A DNA stretch of 64,000 nucleotides from Rhypophila decipiens (GCA_033297075.1 MU858209.1:1-64000), one strand, 5' to 3'. Shown: positions 19,593-31,934, numbered from the stretch's first letter. Notes: generated by a model from the sequence alone, not told the origin. Made by a program: numbers and translations.

Positions 19593-22067
19593 TCAAATCT
19601 GCTCAGCGCCAGCCTCCTTGTCCACCTTGGACTCAGCGGTGGTCTGCTTCTCCCACATGGCATGGTAGCGACCTTGGAGTGCGAGCAGCTCGGAATGAGT
19701 GCCACGTTCGACAATGACACCCTTGTGCAGGACGACAATCTGGTCAGACGTGGTGATAGTGGAAAGGCGATGCGCAATCGTGATGGTTGTGCGGCCGTAC
19801 GTCACCCTCTCGAGGGCGTCTTGGATCAACCTCTCCGTGTGCGAGTCCAGCGACGCCGTTGCCTCGTCGAGAAGCAGGATCTTTGCGTCCTTGAGAATGG
19901 CCCTGGCAATTGCGACCCGCTGCCTCTCGCCGCCCGATAACTTGAGTCCGCGCTCGCCAACAACCGTCTTGTACTGATCCGGAAATTCCATGATGCGATC
20001 GTGAATGTTGGCAGCCTTGCAGGCCTCGTAGACATCTTCGTCGGTTGCGTTGAGATTGGCGTACTTCAGATTGTGCATGATATCGTTGTTGAATAGGACC
20101 GTGTCTTGTGGCACAACTCCGATCGAGCGCCGCAGACTGTCCACCTGCAGGTCTCTTAGATCGTGACCGTCGACAGTAATCGCACCCTCATCCACATCGT
20201 AAAAACGGAAAAGAAGTTTGAGGCAGGTCGACTTGCCACTGCCAGACTCTCCGACAATGGCCGTCTTCGTTCCGGGAGCAACCTTGAAGCTTATACCGTT
20301 GAGGGCGGGCTTGTTGTTTCCTGCTTTGCTCTTGTAGGTGAACTTGACATCGCAAAATTCCACCTCCCCTCGCGTGTCCGTCAGCTTGACTGCGTCTGGC
20401 TTCTCCACGATCCCCGAAGTCTCGTTGAACAGGTCCAACATGCGTTCGGCCTCAATCAGGTTGTTCTGCAGCATCGTATAGTATGTGCCGAAGAAGTTGA
20501 GCGGCCCCTGCAGTTGGGTGAAGTAGACAATCAAGCTAACAAACTCGGCCACAGTCTGCGTGCCTTTGGAAATCTTGTAAGCTGACACGACGACGAGCAA
20601 GGCGGTTCCGAGGGAGAAGATGGAGCTCTGGGTGAGATTGAGTCCGTTGAGTGACCACTGTACAATCCGCTCGGCAATCTGGTACGTGAGGACATGATCT
20701 CGGAAGTGCTTTGTCTCCTGGCCAACGGCGCAGTTGTGCTGGACGGTCTCAAAGGCCATGATGGCGTCGGTCTTGGCCGCATCCATGGCGCGCAACTTTG
20801 TGGCCATGTCTCTCCGCTGCCGGCCACGATACTTGGCCATGTAGATGGTGAGGAAAATGTAAGACCACATGATGAAAAAGACGATGATCGTGTAGAAGGC
20901 GTCGTATTTGACAAAGAAAACAATGCCAGCCACGAAGATGTCAAAGATCATAGGGACAACGTTGAAGACGAAGCTCTCCAGAAAGGTGTTGATCGCGCCG
21001 CCGCGAGTCAGGGCGCTGGTGACCTCTCCTATTTTCTTGCTGAGGTGGAAGTCCAGAGAAAGGCCCAGAACGTGCTCAAAGGCACCACAAGACAAGCGCC
21101 GGAAGAGGGATTGCGACACGGGAATCCACAGCACCGATCTGGCCGCACCCAATGCGCCTGAGTTACCCTGAAGAGCTCGGTACACGACGTAGAGCGCGAT
21201 GTCCTTGTAGGGAATTCGCCCATATCCCAGTGAATCAACCAGCACCCCAAGCTGCAACGGGGCCCAAATATTGACCAATCGCTGGCACGCCATCAATCCT
21301 ACACAAATAACGACGATGAACTGATAGAGAGGAGAGTCCTTGGGCCACAAGTAAGGGAACAGGATCTTGAAGCCTGCGATATAGTCAAACCACCCAGAGT
21401 CTTGGGCGTCGCGCTTCTTCTTGGGCGCGGACACCGCCCCATTTCCATTCTCCAAGAGTCCGGTTCGTTCAGCTGGGGTCGAGCTCGACGCAGAAGCGCG
21501 CAAGGCGTATTGGCGGTATATCAGCAATCCAGTCATGACGAGAAGTAGCGCAATCCGGGCCAAGCCGAGGCCCCAGAGGGTATCGAGCAGCCGGGGCGAG
21601 ACGTCGATGGACTCCTGCTCCATGAAAAAGAGAGCGGCGATAAGACCCTCGAGAAATATTCCGGCTATCCAGGCATGGCAGTGAGAAGCGGTCGGCGACC
21701 AGGGGCCGTCGGGATCGGGGAGTAGGCCGGCGAGGAAGAAGAGCAAGACTCCCACGTGAGACGCCAAGTACGTGGCGTAAGGAAAGGTGCCGTTCCCGTC
21801 CGAGTTGGGCCCAGATACGGCATCGCGGACCACCAGAGCAAGGTCCGGCACAAACAACAGGACCAGTATCGACTGAGTGATCCAGATCAGCCAGGCGTAC
21901 AGCCTCTTGATGCTGGCAGCGGCCTTATCGTTGTCGTCATTGCCGCTCGAGTGCTCACCGCGTTGGCGACTTCGGGCGTAGGTGATCGCTTGAGAAGTGA
22001 GGAGGGATGCAAAAAGCCCGCAAGGATACGAGTAAAACGCGATTGAAAGAGCGGATTCTCCGGCCAT
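19593..22067 (-). CDS. ABC half-transporter of the HMT1/ABCB6-7 heavy-metal tolerance type
   Basis: An uninterrupted minus-strand gene of 824 codons. It has an extra N-terminal hydrophobic domain of about five helices (roughly residues 1-190), then a six-helix exporter domain (about 240-540). One ATPase domain follows, with Walker A GESGSGKST (about 605), signature LSGGERQ (about 708), Walker B ILLLDEAT (about 729) and the H-loop IAHRLSTI. This order (TMD0-TMD-NBD, about 830 residues) is that of fungal HMT1-like vacuolar transporters, which export phytochelatin, glutathione-metal conjugates or related compounds using ATP and probably act as homodimers. The start has no upstream in-frame alternative. 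It is divergent from the repeat protein at 23514. Confidence 0.93.
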   Translation of the reverse strand: MAGESALSIAFYSYPCGLFASLLTSQAITYARSRQRGEHSSGNDDNDKAAASIKRLYAWLIWITQSILVLLFVPDLALVVRDAVSGPNSDGNGTFPYATYLASHVGVLLFFLAGLLPDPDGPWSPTASHCHAWIAGIFLEGLIAALFFMEQESIDVSPRLLDTLWGLGLARIALLLVMTGLLIYRQYALRASASSSTPAERTGLLENGNGAVSAPKKKRDAQDSGWFDYIAGFKILFPYLWPKDSPLYQFIVVICVGLMACQRLVNIWAPLQLGVLVDSLGYGRIPYKDIALYVVYRALQGNSGALGAARSVLWIPVSQSLFRRLSCGAFEHVLGLSLDFHLSKKIGEVTSALTRGGAINTFLESFVFNVVPMIFDIFVAGIVFFVKYDAFYTIIVFFIMWSYIFLTIYMAKYRGRQRRDMATKLRAMDAAKTDAIMAFETVQHNCAVGQETKHFRDHVLTYQIAERIVQWSLNGLNLTQSSIFSLGTALLVVVSAYKISKGTQTVAEFVSLIVYFTQLQGPLNFFGTYYTMLQNNLIEAERMLDLFNETSGIVEKPDAVKLTDTRGEVEFCDVKFTYKSKAGNNKPALNGISFKVAPGTKTAIVGESGSGKSTCLKLLFRFYDVDEGAITVDGHDLRDLQVDSLRRSIGVVPQDTVLFNNDIMHNLKYANLNATDEDVYEACKAANIHDRIMEFPDQYKTVVGERGLKLSGGERQRVAIARAILKDAKILLLDEATASLDSHTERLIQDALERVTYGRTTITIAHRLSTITTSDQIVVLHKGVIVERGTHSELLALQGRYHAMWEKQTTAESKVDKEAGAEQI

Positions 22068-23513
22068 GTTGATGTCGTCGCCGTGCAGGGTTCATGCGGA
22101 GGAGAGGTACGAGCAATCAAGGATCGGCGATGATGAAATTCGAACCGGGAAAATCCGCTGTGGCGTGAGCAGAGGAATTAGTCAGCGCACTGGGCCGTGG
22201 CTCGAGAGGCCCCTGCGTCGGCGTTACCAATGTCTGAACATCTCAAATGTCAAACATTGAGGTACGGTGCCGTTACCCAAGTCTCTTAGAAACTGTGAAA
22301 AGGAAAGTTATCGGTACTTGGAAAACTTTAAATAAGAACCGTGACAAAATCGCTCTTGGACTTCTGTTTCCATGGAGGTTGTCAGGTCGAAGGTGCTGTA
22401 CGGAGTACAGTACGGATTTACTTTGCATTTCATACACTGTACGAGTTTGGCGTAACGCCCCACCAGTTCATTTCGGGCTAGCAGTCGGAATGTTTCCCCG
22501 CTTTCCAGCACATTCCCGTCTCCACACCGGCCTGGCGGGTCGTTTCAGCCACTCATCCCTCAGTGGGCGCCTCATCTTAAATCGACATCTCGACTTCAAC
22601 TTAAACTTTTACTCAGATTTTCCAAGAGCCAGTTTCTCATTCCAAAAATGATCCCGCCATCAGATATTAGTACTTATTCCCTATTTTCCCGTTCTCGATT
22701 TTCCTTTGTATATAAACCACTTCCCTCAAGGACATGCTTATTCTTTTGTGGTGCACTGATTTGACAGTCCTGACCCCGAGCTTGGCTTTCGCTTGGAAAT
22801 GAAAGCCCCTGTCTTCTCATCGGCCCAGGACCACGTTTTTCACGGCTCCAAAAACTTCGTCCCGCAACCCAACCCCGAATTCATCTTTGTGAAACCCAAC
22901 ACATCCCGACTACTGCAGAAGAAATTGCGACCCCGAGACAAGGGGGGCATGGCGGAATTCTGTTCACAGCGTACAAAATCCATATATATCGCCACCTTGC
23001 ACAAGCTGAATGGACAGCTGAGAATTCATCCTCCCAACACTAACAGGTCTCTCCTCGAGCTAGACAACTCCTATCCGTATGGGCCACGATCCTGGTTTGC
23101 CAAGCATGGCGCTCTTCAACGGCTCGCCTTGCCCTACAGAAGGTGCAGCAAGAAAAGCAAAGCTGCAAATTAGCAAGCCAAGCAAACCCCTTCATCTCAG
23201 GCCTTGGCACGCCAGCTCCTTTTGTGTGCTACCCCAGACAGTGCATCGTGGGGTGGGTTCGTGGTGTGTTCGCGGTACAAAAGCAAACAGTCCGCTCTTC
23301 TGTCCCTTTCTCGGCTCGTCAGATTTGAAGTTCAAGCATCATCTTTTTCGTCCATTCTTGTTGGTTGGAAGTCCCGAACCACCTGTCGTTCTTTACATCA
23401 CATTCATTTCCAGACTCGCTGCTAGGCCAGCCAGAGCATACATTCATTTTCTGCATCTTTGTCTTTTGCCAGTTACCGCCCAACTCTTGACCTCCACAGA
23501 TCCAGAATCCACC
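22068..23513. promoter_or_regulatory. divergent promoter region (ABC transporter / repeat protein)
   Basis: About 1.4 kb without a supported gene. Visible elements are a palindrome-rich block with TACGGAGTACAGTACGGA (about 22395-22415), a TATA-like TATATAAACC (about 22708-22717) and CATATATATCGCC (about 22979). The sequence just before 23514 is pyrimidine-rich, so it is probably a long leader. Confidence 0.4.
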
Positions 23514-24146
23514 ATGCGCTTCACATCCGTCACCCTTGCGCTTATCGGCAGCGTGTTTGTCCATGCGACCAACGATCTCGCGCCGGCAATCGACCCCACG
23601 GCGATCAGCGAGTTTCCGGCTCTCGATTTAACTGATATCATTCTACCCACCTCGACCCTGGCCCCGGCGATCGATCCCGCAAAGATCATCACTTTCTCTG
23701 CTATCGACCCCACGTCTATTGTCGCTACGACCAACCTCGCTCCGGCAATCGAGCCCACGGCGATCAGCGAGTTCCCGGCTCTCGATCCGACCGATATCAT
23801 TCTCCCCACCTCGACCCTTGCCCCGGCGCTTGATGCCTCCAAGATTATAACCTTTTCGGCCATTGAGCCAACAGCAATCATTGTGCCCACTACCACGCCA
23901 GCTGCTACAACCCCAGAGCCTACGACTCTTGCCACATCAAAGAAACCAACACCTCAGCCTACACCTACCAAGTCACAGACCACCGCGCGCCCAGCTACGA
24001 CGACCAAGGTAGCTACGAGACCCCCTATGAGGCCCCCAACGGCTTTCCGTCCCTGGCGTGGCGGTCATGGTGGCCGCTTTAAGAATAAGGGCCTTCAGTG
24101 GCCGCCGCTCCGCAAGGGCAAGGGCAAGGGCAAGGGCAGGAACTGA
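23514..24146 (+). CDS. secreted protein built from four ~27-residue repeats with Lys/Gly tail
   Basis: Single exon, 210 codons. ACCATGCGC gives a good start context and a signal peptide (about 1-17). Residues about 20-128 consist of four tandem units in an ABAB pattern. Type A is like LAPAIDPTAISEFPALD; type B is like LAPAIDPAKIITFSAID. Each ends in a Thr/Pro-rich link. After that come a Thr/Pro/Ala stalk and a basic C-terminal tail (WPPLRKGKGKGKGRN). No enzyme motif is visible. It may be a wall-associated or matrix protein, or a repeat-containing effector candidate; the basic tail could bind polyanions. The open frame extends far upstream, but this ATG is the one followed by a signal peptide. 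Confidence 0.8.
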   Translation: MRFTSVTLALIGSVFVHATNDLAPAIDPTAISEFPALDLTDIILPTSTLAPAIDPAKIITFSAIDPTSIVATTNLAPAIEPTAISEFPALDPTDIILPTSTLAPALDASKIITFSAIEPTAIIVPTTTPAATTPEPTTLATSKKPTPQPTPTKSQTTARPATTTKVATRPPMRPPTAFRPWRGGHGGRFKNKGLQWPPLRKGKGKGKGRN

Positions 24147-25728
24147 TGTCAACGACTGTTCCGCAAGCGTACGTTGATGGGCTTGTGTGCCTCATACTGG
24201 GACCTTCCATACGCTGCGGATTTGTATTAAGGCGCGACGCAAGTCTTTTGTCTTAACATTGGCAAATATGCCCTCGGCCCCAATTTTGATTTCACCTATG
24301 GCAAAGTTTCCTACACCGGTTGGCCACCTTTCTTTCCCTCTATAAATGCTTCTTTATGTCGAGCTATGATCCCAGAACTTTGCCTGGGACGTTGAAACAA
24401 GTGTCCGTCGGAGGGGCAACAATTTCGATTACCAAGATTTGTATTATCACCTCCTTCCAAGCGCATCGAAGCTTGTATGCTTATATTCTAATGTACATAT
24501 GTCTAATCGAAACCAATTTTACTCGGCCAATGGATGATGTGATATGGCTGACAAGATGAACTCCAGCATGAACATTGACCATGGCATCTTGTCGCATATC
24601 TCATTTTGCCTCTCGACTTGGTACTCAGATGTTCTGATGATGCTCAACACCGTACGAAGAACAGTAACATTAGACATATGGCATCATGCTGCTGGTCATG
24701 GATCCAAGGCTGAAGGTTATCCGTTTGTGCCTCTCGACCTGGGCCGATCAAATCGTTGTCTCTACGAATTTATTGATCATCATGGACTACAACCGACCTG
24801 AAGGAGCTTCAAATGCCTTTCCCCTTAGTGCCCATCCCCGCTCGTACGAAGACTCCCACCTCCAACGTCTTGAAAACCAGTAACTCGTGTTTCCCTGGGC
24901 CACCAAGCACCAAGTCGCCGCTCATTGGCCCGGATAAGGATAACATGATATTCCGCAAAACTTTCCGTATCGTTGTTTCCTTTCCCTTCCTTTTCGGACC
25001 AAGGCGATAAGAGGGTGGTGGGGGTGGTTCAATATTAAGATGTTGTGAGGCGGCACGTATTGCACAAGGCCTCGGCGTCGAGCCGTTGGACGGTGAATAC
25101 GGGTTTTTAGCATCACGTGTTCGAGGGGAACTCTGTAAAGTTTCCAAGCTGTTATTCCCCATCAAATACTAAAAGTAAACAAGCGCGTCTTTCACAGCTT
25201 CCCGAAGGACCCTGCAGTATACCACAGAGGCGATAGTGTATATTTACCTACCTAGCTAGGTTGATCTCATCTCGTATACCTCTACTCCGTAGTAAGCGAG
25301 CAAAAAGGCCTCACATCTTGGCAACGCTGGCTCGAGATCACACCGAGATTGCTAATAGTCCCCGGCCCACTGGATTTAATATCAGGAGATGAAGGAGTCC
25401 AAGGATAGGAAGGCATACGTGACCACACCTATAGACCAACGGTATTTGGTCGCCTGCACTCAGCCTAGCCCAGCCGTCCACGATGCCTTCAGTCACGGAT
25501 TCCATGTCACACCACCAGGCCTAAATCAATAGCGTCTTGTCCCTGCATGCCCGGACCTTTTGCTTTTGGGATGTTCCAGCAAGCATTCTACCTCTTTGGA
25601 GGCATTCTGGGTTGTCACGAGAACCTAGCCATCAGAAGGTCAACGTGCCGGTATCTGCCAAGGCCGAGAGTGCTTATCCAGGCCCATCTCGGTGGCTGTT
25701 GGCAGATATTTTAAGGAAACTGGCAGTG
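24147..25728. other. intergenic, no gene seen
   Basis: About 1.6 kb with no supported frame. Contains TCTACTCCGTAGTAAGC (about 25281-25297), a copy of a TACTCCGTA motif found at several sites in the window. Confidence 0.4.
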
Positions 25729-25737
25729 GGTATATAA
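25729..25737 (+). promoter_or_regulatory. TATA box (GGTATATAA) of the SGNH esterase gene
   Basis: GGTATATAACT lies about 115 bp before the ATG at 25850. Confidence 0.5.
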
Positions 25738-25849
25738 CTATGCTAAAGTGCGAGGCCGTGTCGAGATGATCTTCACCAACTTGCCTAGAAAGTCGAGTGT
25801 AACAAAGACAATTCTCAAACGAAAGACTAGTTCGATACCTCATGCCATC

Positions 25850-28564
25850 ATGAAGGTCCTTACCTCATGTTTGGCACTCTTTATATTTCTGTGGCCCGCT
25901 GTGGCTTCCTCGGGGGACATAAGACCCCCAGATACTCCCATGGGAGGCAAGCTTGTCACCGACCCAAAGATGCTATCTACGCTAATGGCCCTACACGAAG
26001 ACTCCTTCAAGAAACAATGGCAGGACCTGCAGATTCCTGTACGGTCCCACGGGGAGGCGACCCACCAAGTCGGATCCCATGACAAGCGCATATTCCACCT
26101 CTTTGGCTTGGGTGGGTTCGCCCTCGTGGAGGTCTTTGGGGCCGCCCTTGATTTGGTTGGCAGCTGGGTATCCCAAATAGCCCTCATGTTTCAGGGCGGC
26201 GACGATGCAATCTGGGATGACCCGGACTACTGCCGCGTCGACTTTGAGACGTGGGCCGGACATAGGGGAACGTTCAAGACGTGGCGGCGCGGCAACACGG
26301 GTGGCCAGGATGTAACGCCTCCACCCCCGTAAGCCCAATTCCCTCTTGACTGATTCTATTCACCTGCACTGACAAACAACATAGCAACCATAATATAGCT
26401 TGGAACAATCCGACTACCACCTCGCCTCCGGTGATGCAGTTTTGGGACACCCACCTCGGTTACTACAGCATCCAGTTCACCGCAACCAAAGAGGTTGCGT
26501 GGAGCGGCATTCCCGGCACCCGGGTGTGCTTAATGGAGGGAATCTGCAACCCCCAGTACGTCTTCTATCGCAGCGGGTACACTATCGTCCTCAACAAGTG
26601 GCGTAAGTTTCAAGCATGTTCCTGATTCAGATTAACCTCGTGTCTCTAACGTGAAGCGGCCGCAGAGTCCCAAGGAGTTGTTGCCGAATGCCAGTACACG
26701 GGCGACTGCAAGGGCGTGTGCAAATCGCACATTAGAGACCAGTTCTCACAAGGCGGTATGGTCTGGGGCGGAAAGTGTGCTGTCCCATGCAAGGAAGATG
26801 GCGGCGATGGCTTGCCGCAAACCCAATTGCCAAAACCCAAGTTCATGGTGGTTGGCGATTCGATTTCGCACGGTATGGAATGGGACTTTACCTGGCGTTG
26901 GCGTCTTTTCTACTGGAGTAAGTACCTCTCTAGGTCCATGTCGTATGATTTCCCTCTCTAACCTGCCTGGCCCAGTCCGGAACGTGATAGGGCGCGACCC
27001 CAAGTTCGTTGGGCCCTTGACCGGGACCCTCGGCCCGGTTCCTGAGAGATTCACGCGCCCGATGCCGCCACTGTTTCCGGGAGAGGCTGCCACCGAGGAC
27101 ACGTCTGGTATCTTGGGCTTCTACCACGATCTGGTGCCGGGCGAGTTCCGCATACAAGGCCAGGCCGCTGAATGGGGCCAGCAGGCTGCGCAGACAAAGG
27201 CCACTATCGAGGCCTGGGTCCGAGAGCACAAACCCGACTACCTGCTCGTCCTCCTTGGTTTCAACGACCTAGGTTGGTGGGTTAGCGGACCGGACGACCT
27301 TGTCGGCAACATGGGTGGGCTAGTCGAGAATGCGCGCAGGGGCCAGCCGAACATCACCATTTTGATCGACAATGTGGTTCACCGGACCTTCATCAATGGC
27401 CGCCAGGACCTCGTCGATAACACCAACCGCTACAACCAACTCCTGCGCGAGAGGATGGGCAGCTGGCACCGCTGGGGGTCGCCCCTGCTATACGTCGACG
27501 TGAATACAAACTACAACTGCCGCTCCCACGGCGGCTGCCCCGATGCATACGACGGCCTGCACCCTAACGCCATGGGCGAGTACCACATCGCCCAGTCCTT
27601 TGCCCAGGCGCTCAAGCAGCACTTTGGCTTTATTGGTGACGACTTCCCGGTCTCACCAAGTCCTGAGCCCAGGATAGTCTCTACCCCGCCCAACGTAGGC
27701 ACACCATCCTTTCCCGAAGGTCTGCTTACCTCGTGGAATATCGCTAAGAATAACCGCGGCTACATTATCCGCACCCGGTTACAAGGCATGACGAGCTGGT
27801 GGTCCGAGGGTCCTGTATCTCCTAATAGTTATGCCAGCTGGAATACCTGGGTCCTTACTGGGCAGACGTGGGAGACCCAAGTGTGCACCAGAGCCGACGG
27901 AACCGACGGGTCCGCCTGGTCCGGCATTACTACCTCTACTGCTAATGTACAGACCCTCGCCCGGCCCGGGGAATATCGTTGCCGTCCCCGTTGGCGGCGA
28001 CGGCATCCGGATCACTTGGGCTGCCGTCCAGGGGGGGTTCAACGTTAACCGGTACGCGTCATCATCTGGGACAGGGACGAACCCGGCGCCTTCATCGGCC
28101 GGGGAGCCCCTACTCCGTCGGGGAACCTCAACGCCGTCAATATAGACCCGACAACCGTCAGACTCACGTGGAGCACGTCGGCCAGCGCCTCGGGCTATGG
28201 CGTCTACGTGTACACCTCGGCGTGGGCGCCCCACGGTGAAGGGACCTACGTCGCCGGCACGACGCATAGCATCGGGTTTCTGTTCCCCGGGACATGGAAT
28301 TACAGGTACTGCGTTACCGCATTCAACGGGAATTTAGAGTCGTCGCGGACTGCCGTGTGCATCGTCCCGCCTGTGTATCCGGGGTTTAGGAAGAGGGATG
28401 TGGCGGTTGGGAACGGCACGCGAGTCGCGAATGCTAGCGCCGTGTATTATGACTCGAGGGCCATGATGGCGGATAGTACCCTCCAGATCTTGGCTAAGCA
28501 GCTATTGATTAAAGAGGCTTCGGAGGATGCTACCATTGCTGTTGTTCCTGAGGAGACGGTCTGA
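25850..28564 (+). CDS. secreted SGNH/GDSL-type esterase with C-terminal FnIII-like repeats, two frameshifts
   Basis: Exons 25850-26328, 26385-26602, 26666-26917 and 26976 to the end fit GT..AG borders and keep frame. A signal peptide (MKVLTSCLALFIFLWPAVAS) is followed by a hydrophobic/Cys-rich region. The hydrolase domain then shows all SGNH blocks: VVGDSISHGME (catalytic Ser), LLGFNDLGWW (Asn) and YDGLHPNAMG (Asp/His). Two FnIII-like domains follow. Around 27970 the fold continues in the +1 frame (IVAVPVGGDGIRITW), and around 28058 it returns to the first frame (VIIWDRDEPG). Intact C-terminal coding then runs to 28564. These are two compensating indels: either a recently damaged gene or base-calling errors. 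Likely substrates are acetylated or acylated plant polysaccharides. Confidence 0.75.
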
Positions 28565-29774
28565 TGGTTGTGCTTGCTTCAGGGTTGGATACTTTGGGGT
28601 TTATCTTGATCCGGCAGTTTGGAATTTGTATTTGTGTGGGTGTGGTGTGGGACAGTCTTTAATAACATTTTCGACTGAATTCGATGAATTCGTCAGAAAC
28701 GCCAATATCGACGATATCGGCGAAATCCGGCATCTGATAAAGTGGCTGATTGCCGGACCGCTGATCCGTTGGCCAGTGTCCGGTGACAACAGCTGTGGGC
28801 TACTTGGCCTGCTGTATGTGTTCAACATCGTCTAGAACAGATCCATCATTTGACTGCGCTCATGGTCCCATTCCCATCGTTCTTGTTCCCATGCAGTCTT
28901 CCTCATTCCATGATGATTGATCTTATCCCATGGTGACATGATCCATGCATGTCGTCCACCCACCGTCGCTGGGCACTGTTTCAGGGGCAGTAGTAAACAA
29001 CAACCACGCTATGCCTAAAACGGGAGTCTCCAGGCTGGCAAAGAATTCCCACCAATGATGTATATCTCCGTGCGCCAAGGCCTCACCTCCAGCATTACAT
29101 CATCTCCGAGAGGACGTTACACCTCGTCGCCGAGACTGCCGGTGAAGGCTGGACGGAGCAGGTCGTCCCATGCTCGTCAAGGGAGTTAGCCTGGTCATTT
29201 TACACAAACGCACGAATCAAGAAAACTGCTGGTGTCCCATTTGGTGCACAAGGGTGGTGCGGGAATTCAAGTCATCAGGTGTCAGGATGAAACGAAAGCC
29301 AGATGGTGGAAATGAGGTACGAAAATCCGGGGTGCGTTTCCCATGCATGATTCCGATCCGTGGACATGGGTTCATGATAATTTTCAGGGCCAAGAAAGGC
29401 TGGGAGGAGACTTGTTGCGAGGACTGGACACCGAGCTAGCATGGAAACCGGTATTAAAGTCGCACCGATCAAGTGAACCAATAACAATATGACCGTGGAA
29501 TCGGGATGTGTGTTTGGTGGATCTCCAAGACGGAAGGAAGAGCGAAACTGGTCCCACTTCCGATTAGAAGATGGGAGGTGGTTTGTAGACAAGGACGATC
29601 TCCGTCGAGAGTGGACGAGAGTTGAGCTCTGTGATTCAACAGTATCAGGGACAGGTTCGAAAGATAAAAGGGCCAGTTTCTATGTTTCTTCGTCCTGCTC
29701 GACTCAGGCGTCTGCACAATACATCATACCTATCTTAGTACTGCTAACCCTCTGGCCTGTAAGAGCCTGTCAAG
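28565..29774. other. intergenic, promoter of the pectate lyase gene
   Basis: 1.2 kb between two secreted CAZyme-type genes on the same strand. No gene or clear TATA seen. Confidence 0.4.
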
Positions 29775-30598
29775 ATGTCTCCAAGAGCCAATATCACCCT
29801 CCTGCTCGCTTCAGCAGCATCACTGGTCTCGTCTGCTACAACCAACACCAACCTACAGACCACGTTCCCTACCCCTTCAGGCACCACCAACCTCCCCGCT
29901 GTCAGGACCATCGCCGCGGGCGCAACCTTGGATGGTGGTATGTACCAATGGGACCGTAGCCCATCGACGTGCCACGATCAGGCAGAGGGTGGCGAGAAAG
30001 ACGCAGTCTTTATCCTCGAGGACGGGGCAACCCTGAGCAACGTCGTCATTGGGCCCAACAACGGCGAGGGTGTCCATTGCAAAGGAAAATGCACCCTGAA
30101 CAACATGTATGTGATACATAGCCTAGCACCATATGACCTATCAAGCTAATCGTCACCTCCCTTGATAAAAGCTGGTGGATCAACGTATGTGAAGACGCCG
30201 CAACCTTTCGCCAATCCTCGGGCACATCCTACATCAACGGCGGAGGCGCACGCGACGCCGACGACAAAGTGCTCCAGCACAACGGCGGCGGGACAGTCGC
30301 CGTCAAGAACTTTTACGTCAAGAACGTCGGAAAGGTCTACCGCTCATGTGGCAACTGCAAGACCCAGTACGCGCGCAGGTCGACTTTTACGAATATCCTA
30401 GTTGAAGGAGCGAGCGTGGTTGCCGGTGTGAACCGTAACTTTGGGGACTCGACGTCCATCCAGAATAGCTGTCTTACCGGGGGCAGTATCTGCTGGGTGT
30501 ACGAGGGCAACAACAACGGCAAGGAACCAACCAAGGTGGCGAGTGGACCCACGGGGACGGCTTGTTCTGCTGTTGCTGTTAAGACTTCGGGCTGTTGA
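29775..30598 (+). CDS. pectate lyase, polysaccharide lyase family 3
   Basis: Two exons (29775-30106, 30172-30598) give 252 codons. The 65-bp intron (GTATGT..AAAAG) restores NNIWWINVCEDAATF, a hallmark of PL3. A signal peptide (about 1-20) leads to a parallel beta-helix with EGVHCKGKCTLNN, GGGARDADDKVLQHNG, KNFYVKNVGKVYRSCGNC and paired Cys throughout. PL3 enzymes cleave de-esterified pectin by calcium-dependent beta-elimination outside the cell. The length of about 250 residues is typical. The sequence GTATGTGAAG within the second exon resembles a donor but encodes the conserved VCED, so it is not spliced. Confidence 0.93.
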
Positions 30599-31934
30599 AT
30601 CAGGTCTGGGATGAGAACAGGCCATTCGAGGGTACTTAAACTTGAGTTTCATTTTGGGGCTTTATCACCTTCATGACACTTCAAGTCCAGAAATTGACTT
30701 TAAAGACTGCCGTATCTGATCTTATTTCATGGGATATCCTTTAAAATGCTAGGGGTCACGTTTATTCATGTATTTTGAGGAAGATTTGGCTGCCAGAATC
30801 AACTCAACAGTAACCAGACCTGCGTCTGCCAGAAACGAGGAAAGGATCAGTCATGTTCTTCCTCCTGTGTCGTAGTACGAGTGAACCAGCGATGCATTGA
30901 CTTCTTTAGTTGTAGGCAGCTCGTTTCCAAGCGGTGGTACTGCAAACAATACGTCACGGTGAAGTCAGAGGCGAGGACATTTGTCCCGGGAGAAGCTTGA
31001 GAACGGGGCGATCACCTGGGATAGGCATCCAGACGAGGTAAAGAGCGTGCTGTAAAAGCTTGAACTTTGGTATTCCAGACGGCAGAGGTAGAGGTAGCGC
31101 TTTACAGGCCCCTTGTCTCATCTAATCCGTTAACAACTTTGGTTCTCCCTGAGGCATACCCTGTATTTGGTTCGCCATGGTTCGTGCTCCAACCCGAGCA
31201 ACCAGTAGTCATCGATTGCAGATGTGATTGCTGGGGCGAAGTATTAACATCCCTAAAGTCCTTCTCACAGCATATTCTAGGAAAATGAGCACTAAAAGTC
31301 AAGCCTCCAGTCCCTCGTGTGTTGACAGTGTTCCTTTGTTCTCTCCCACGCCACCGGCACGACCCCTCTAGACTTCCTTTTTCCAAGTTGTAAACATGCA
31401 CTTGTAGCACAGGATAACTACGCTTATGTCCTGGTAATTAGTCTGCCTGAGAGTCTTGAGACCTGCCAGTCGAGGGTGGATGCCCTTGCCGACCTCTTTT
31501 TCTGCTCTTTTCTACGGATATCGTCTTTCAAAAAGAAAACCACACGCTTTTGAGAAACTCGACCTACTGAGATGCTTACCATCAACCATGCTTTTGTTAG
31601 ATCCAAAGGCCGAGTACCTCGGGTTCTAGAAGCCATTCCTGTACGAGCGTCAGGAGATTTTGCGTCAAGACAATTGTCGTTGTTGAGCAGAATTTACCCC
31701 TGAGCTAGTTCTTGGCGCTGCTTTTTATTGGACGGAGTCAAGGGGCGCCTAACGACCCCCAACCAACCACACGTCATTTCTTCGTCATGGCTGGCCGGCT
31801 TGCCCAGACCCAGATGAGATAATCCGGCAACGTGATTTCGTGGTTTTCACACTGCTAAGATCGCCATCGAACCGAAATATTTTCTCTCATTGCATCTCAG
31901 AGAAACAGAAGCCAATCGACCATACACGCCCACC
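30599..31934. other. intergenic, no gene seen
   Basis: 1.3 kb of short, unconvincing frames on both strands. Confidence 0.4.

Noticed and set aside
24544..24883. Small plus-strand frames
   Set aside because: Overlapping short frames without signal, domain or splice partner.
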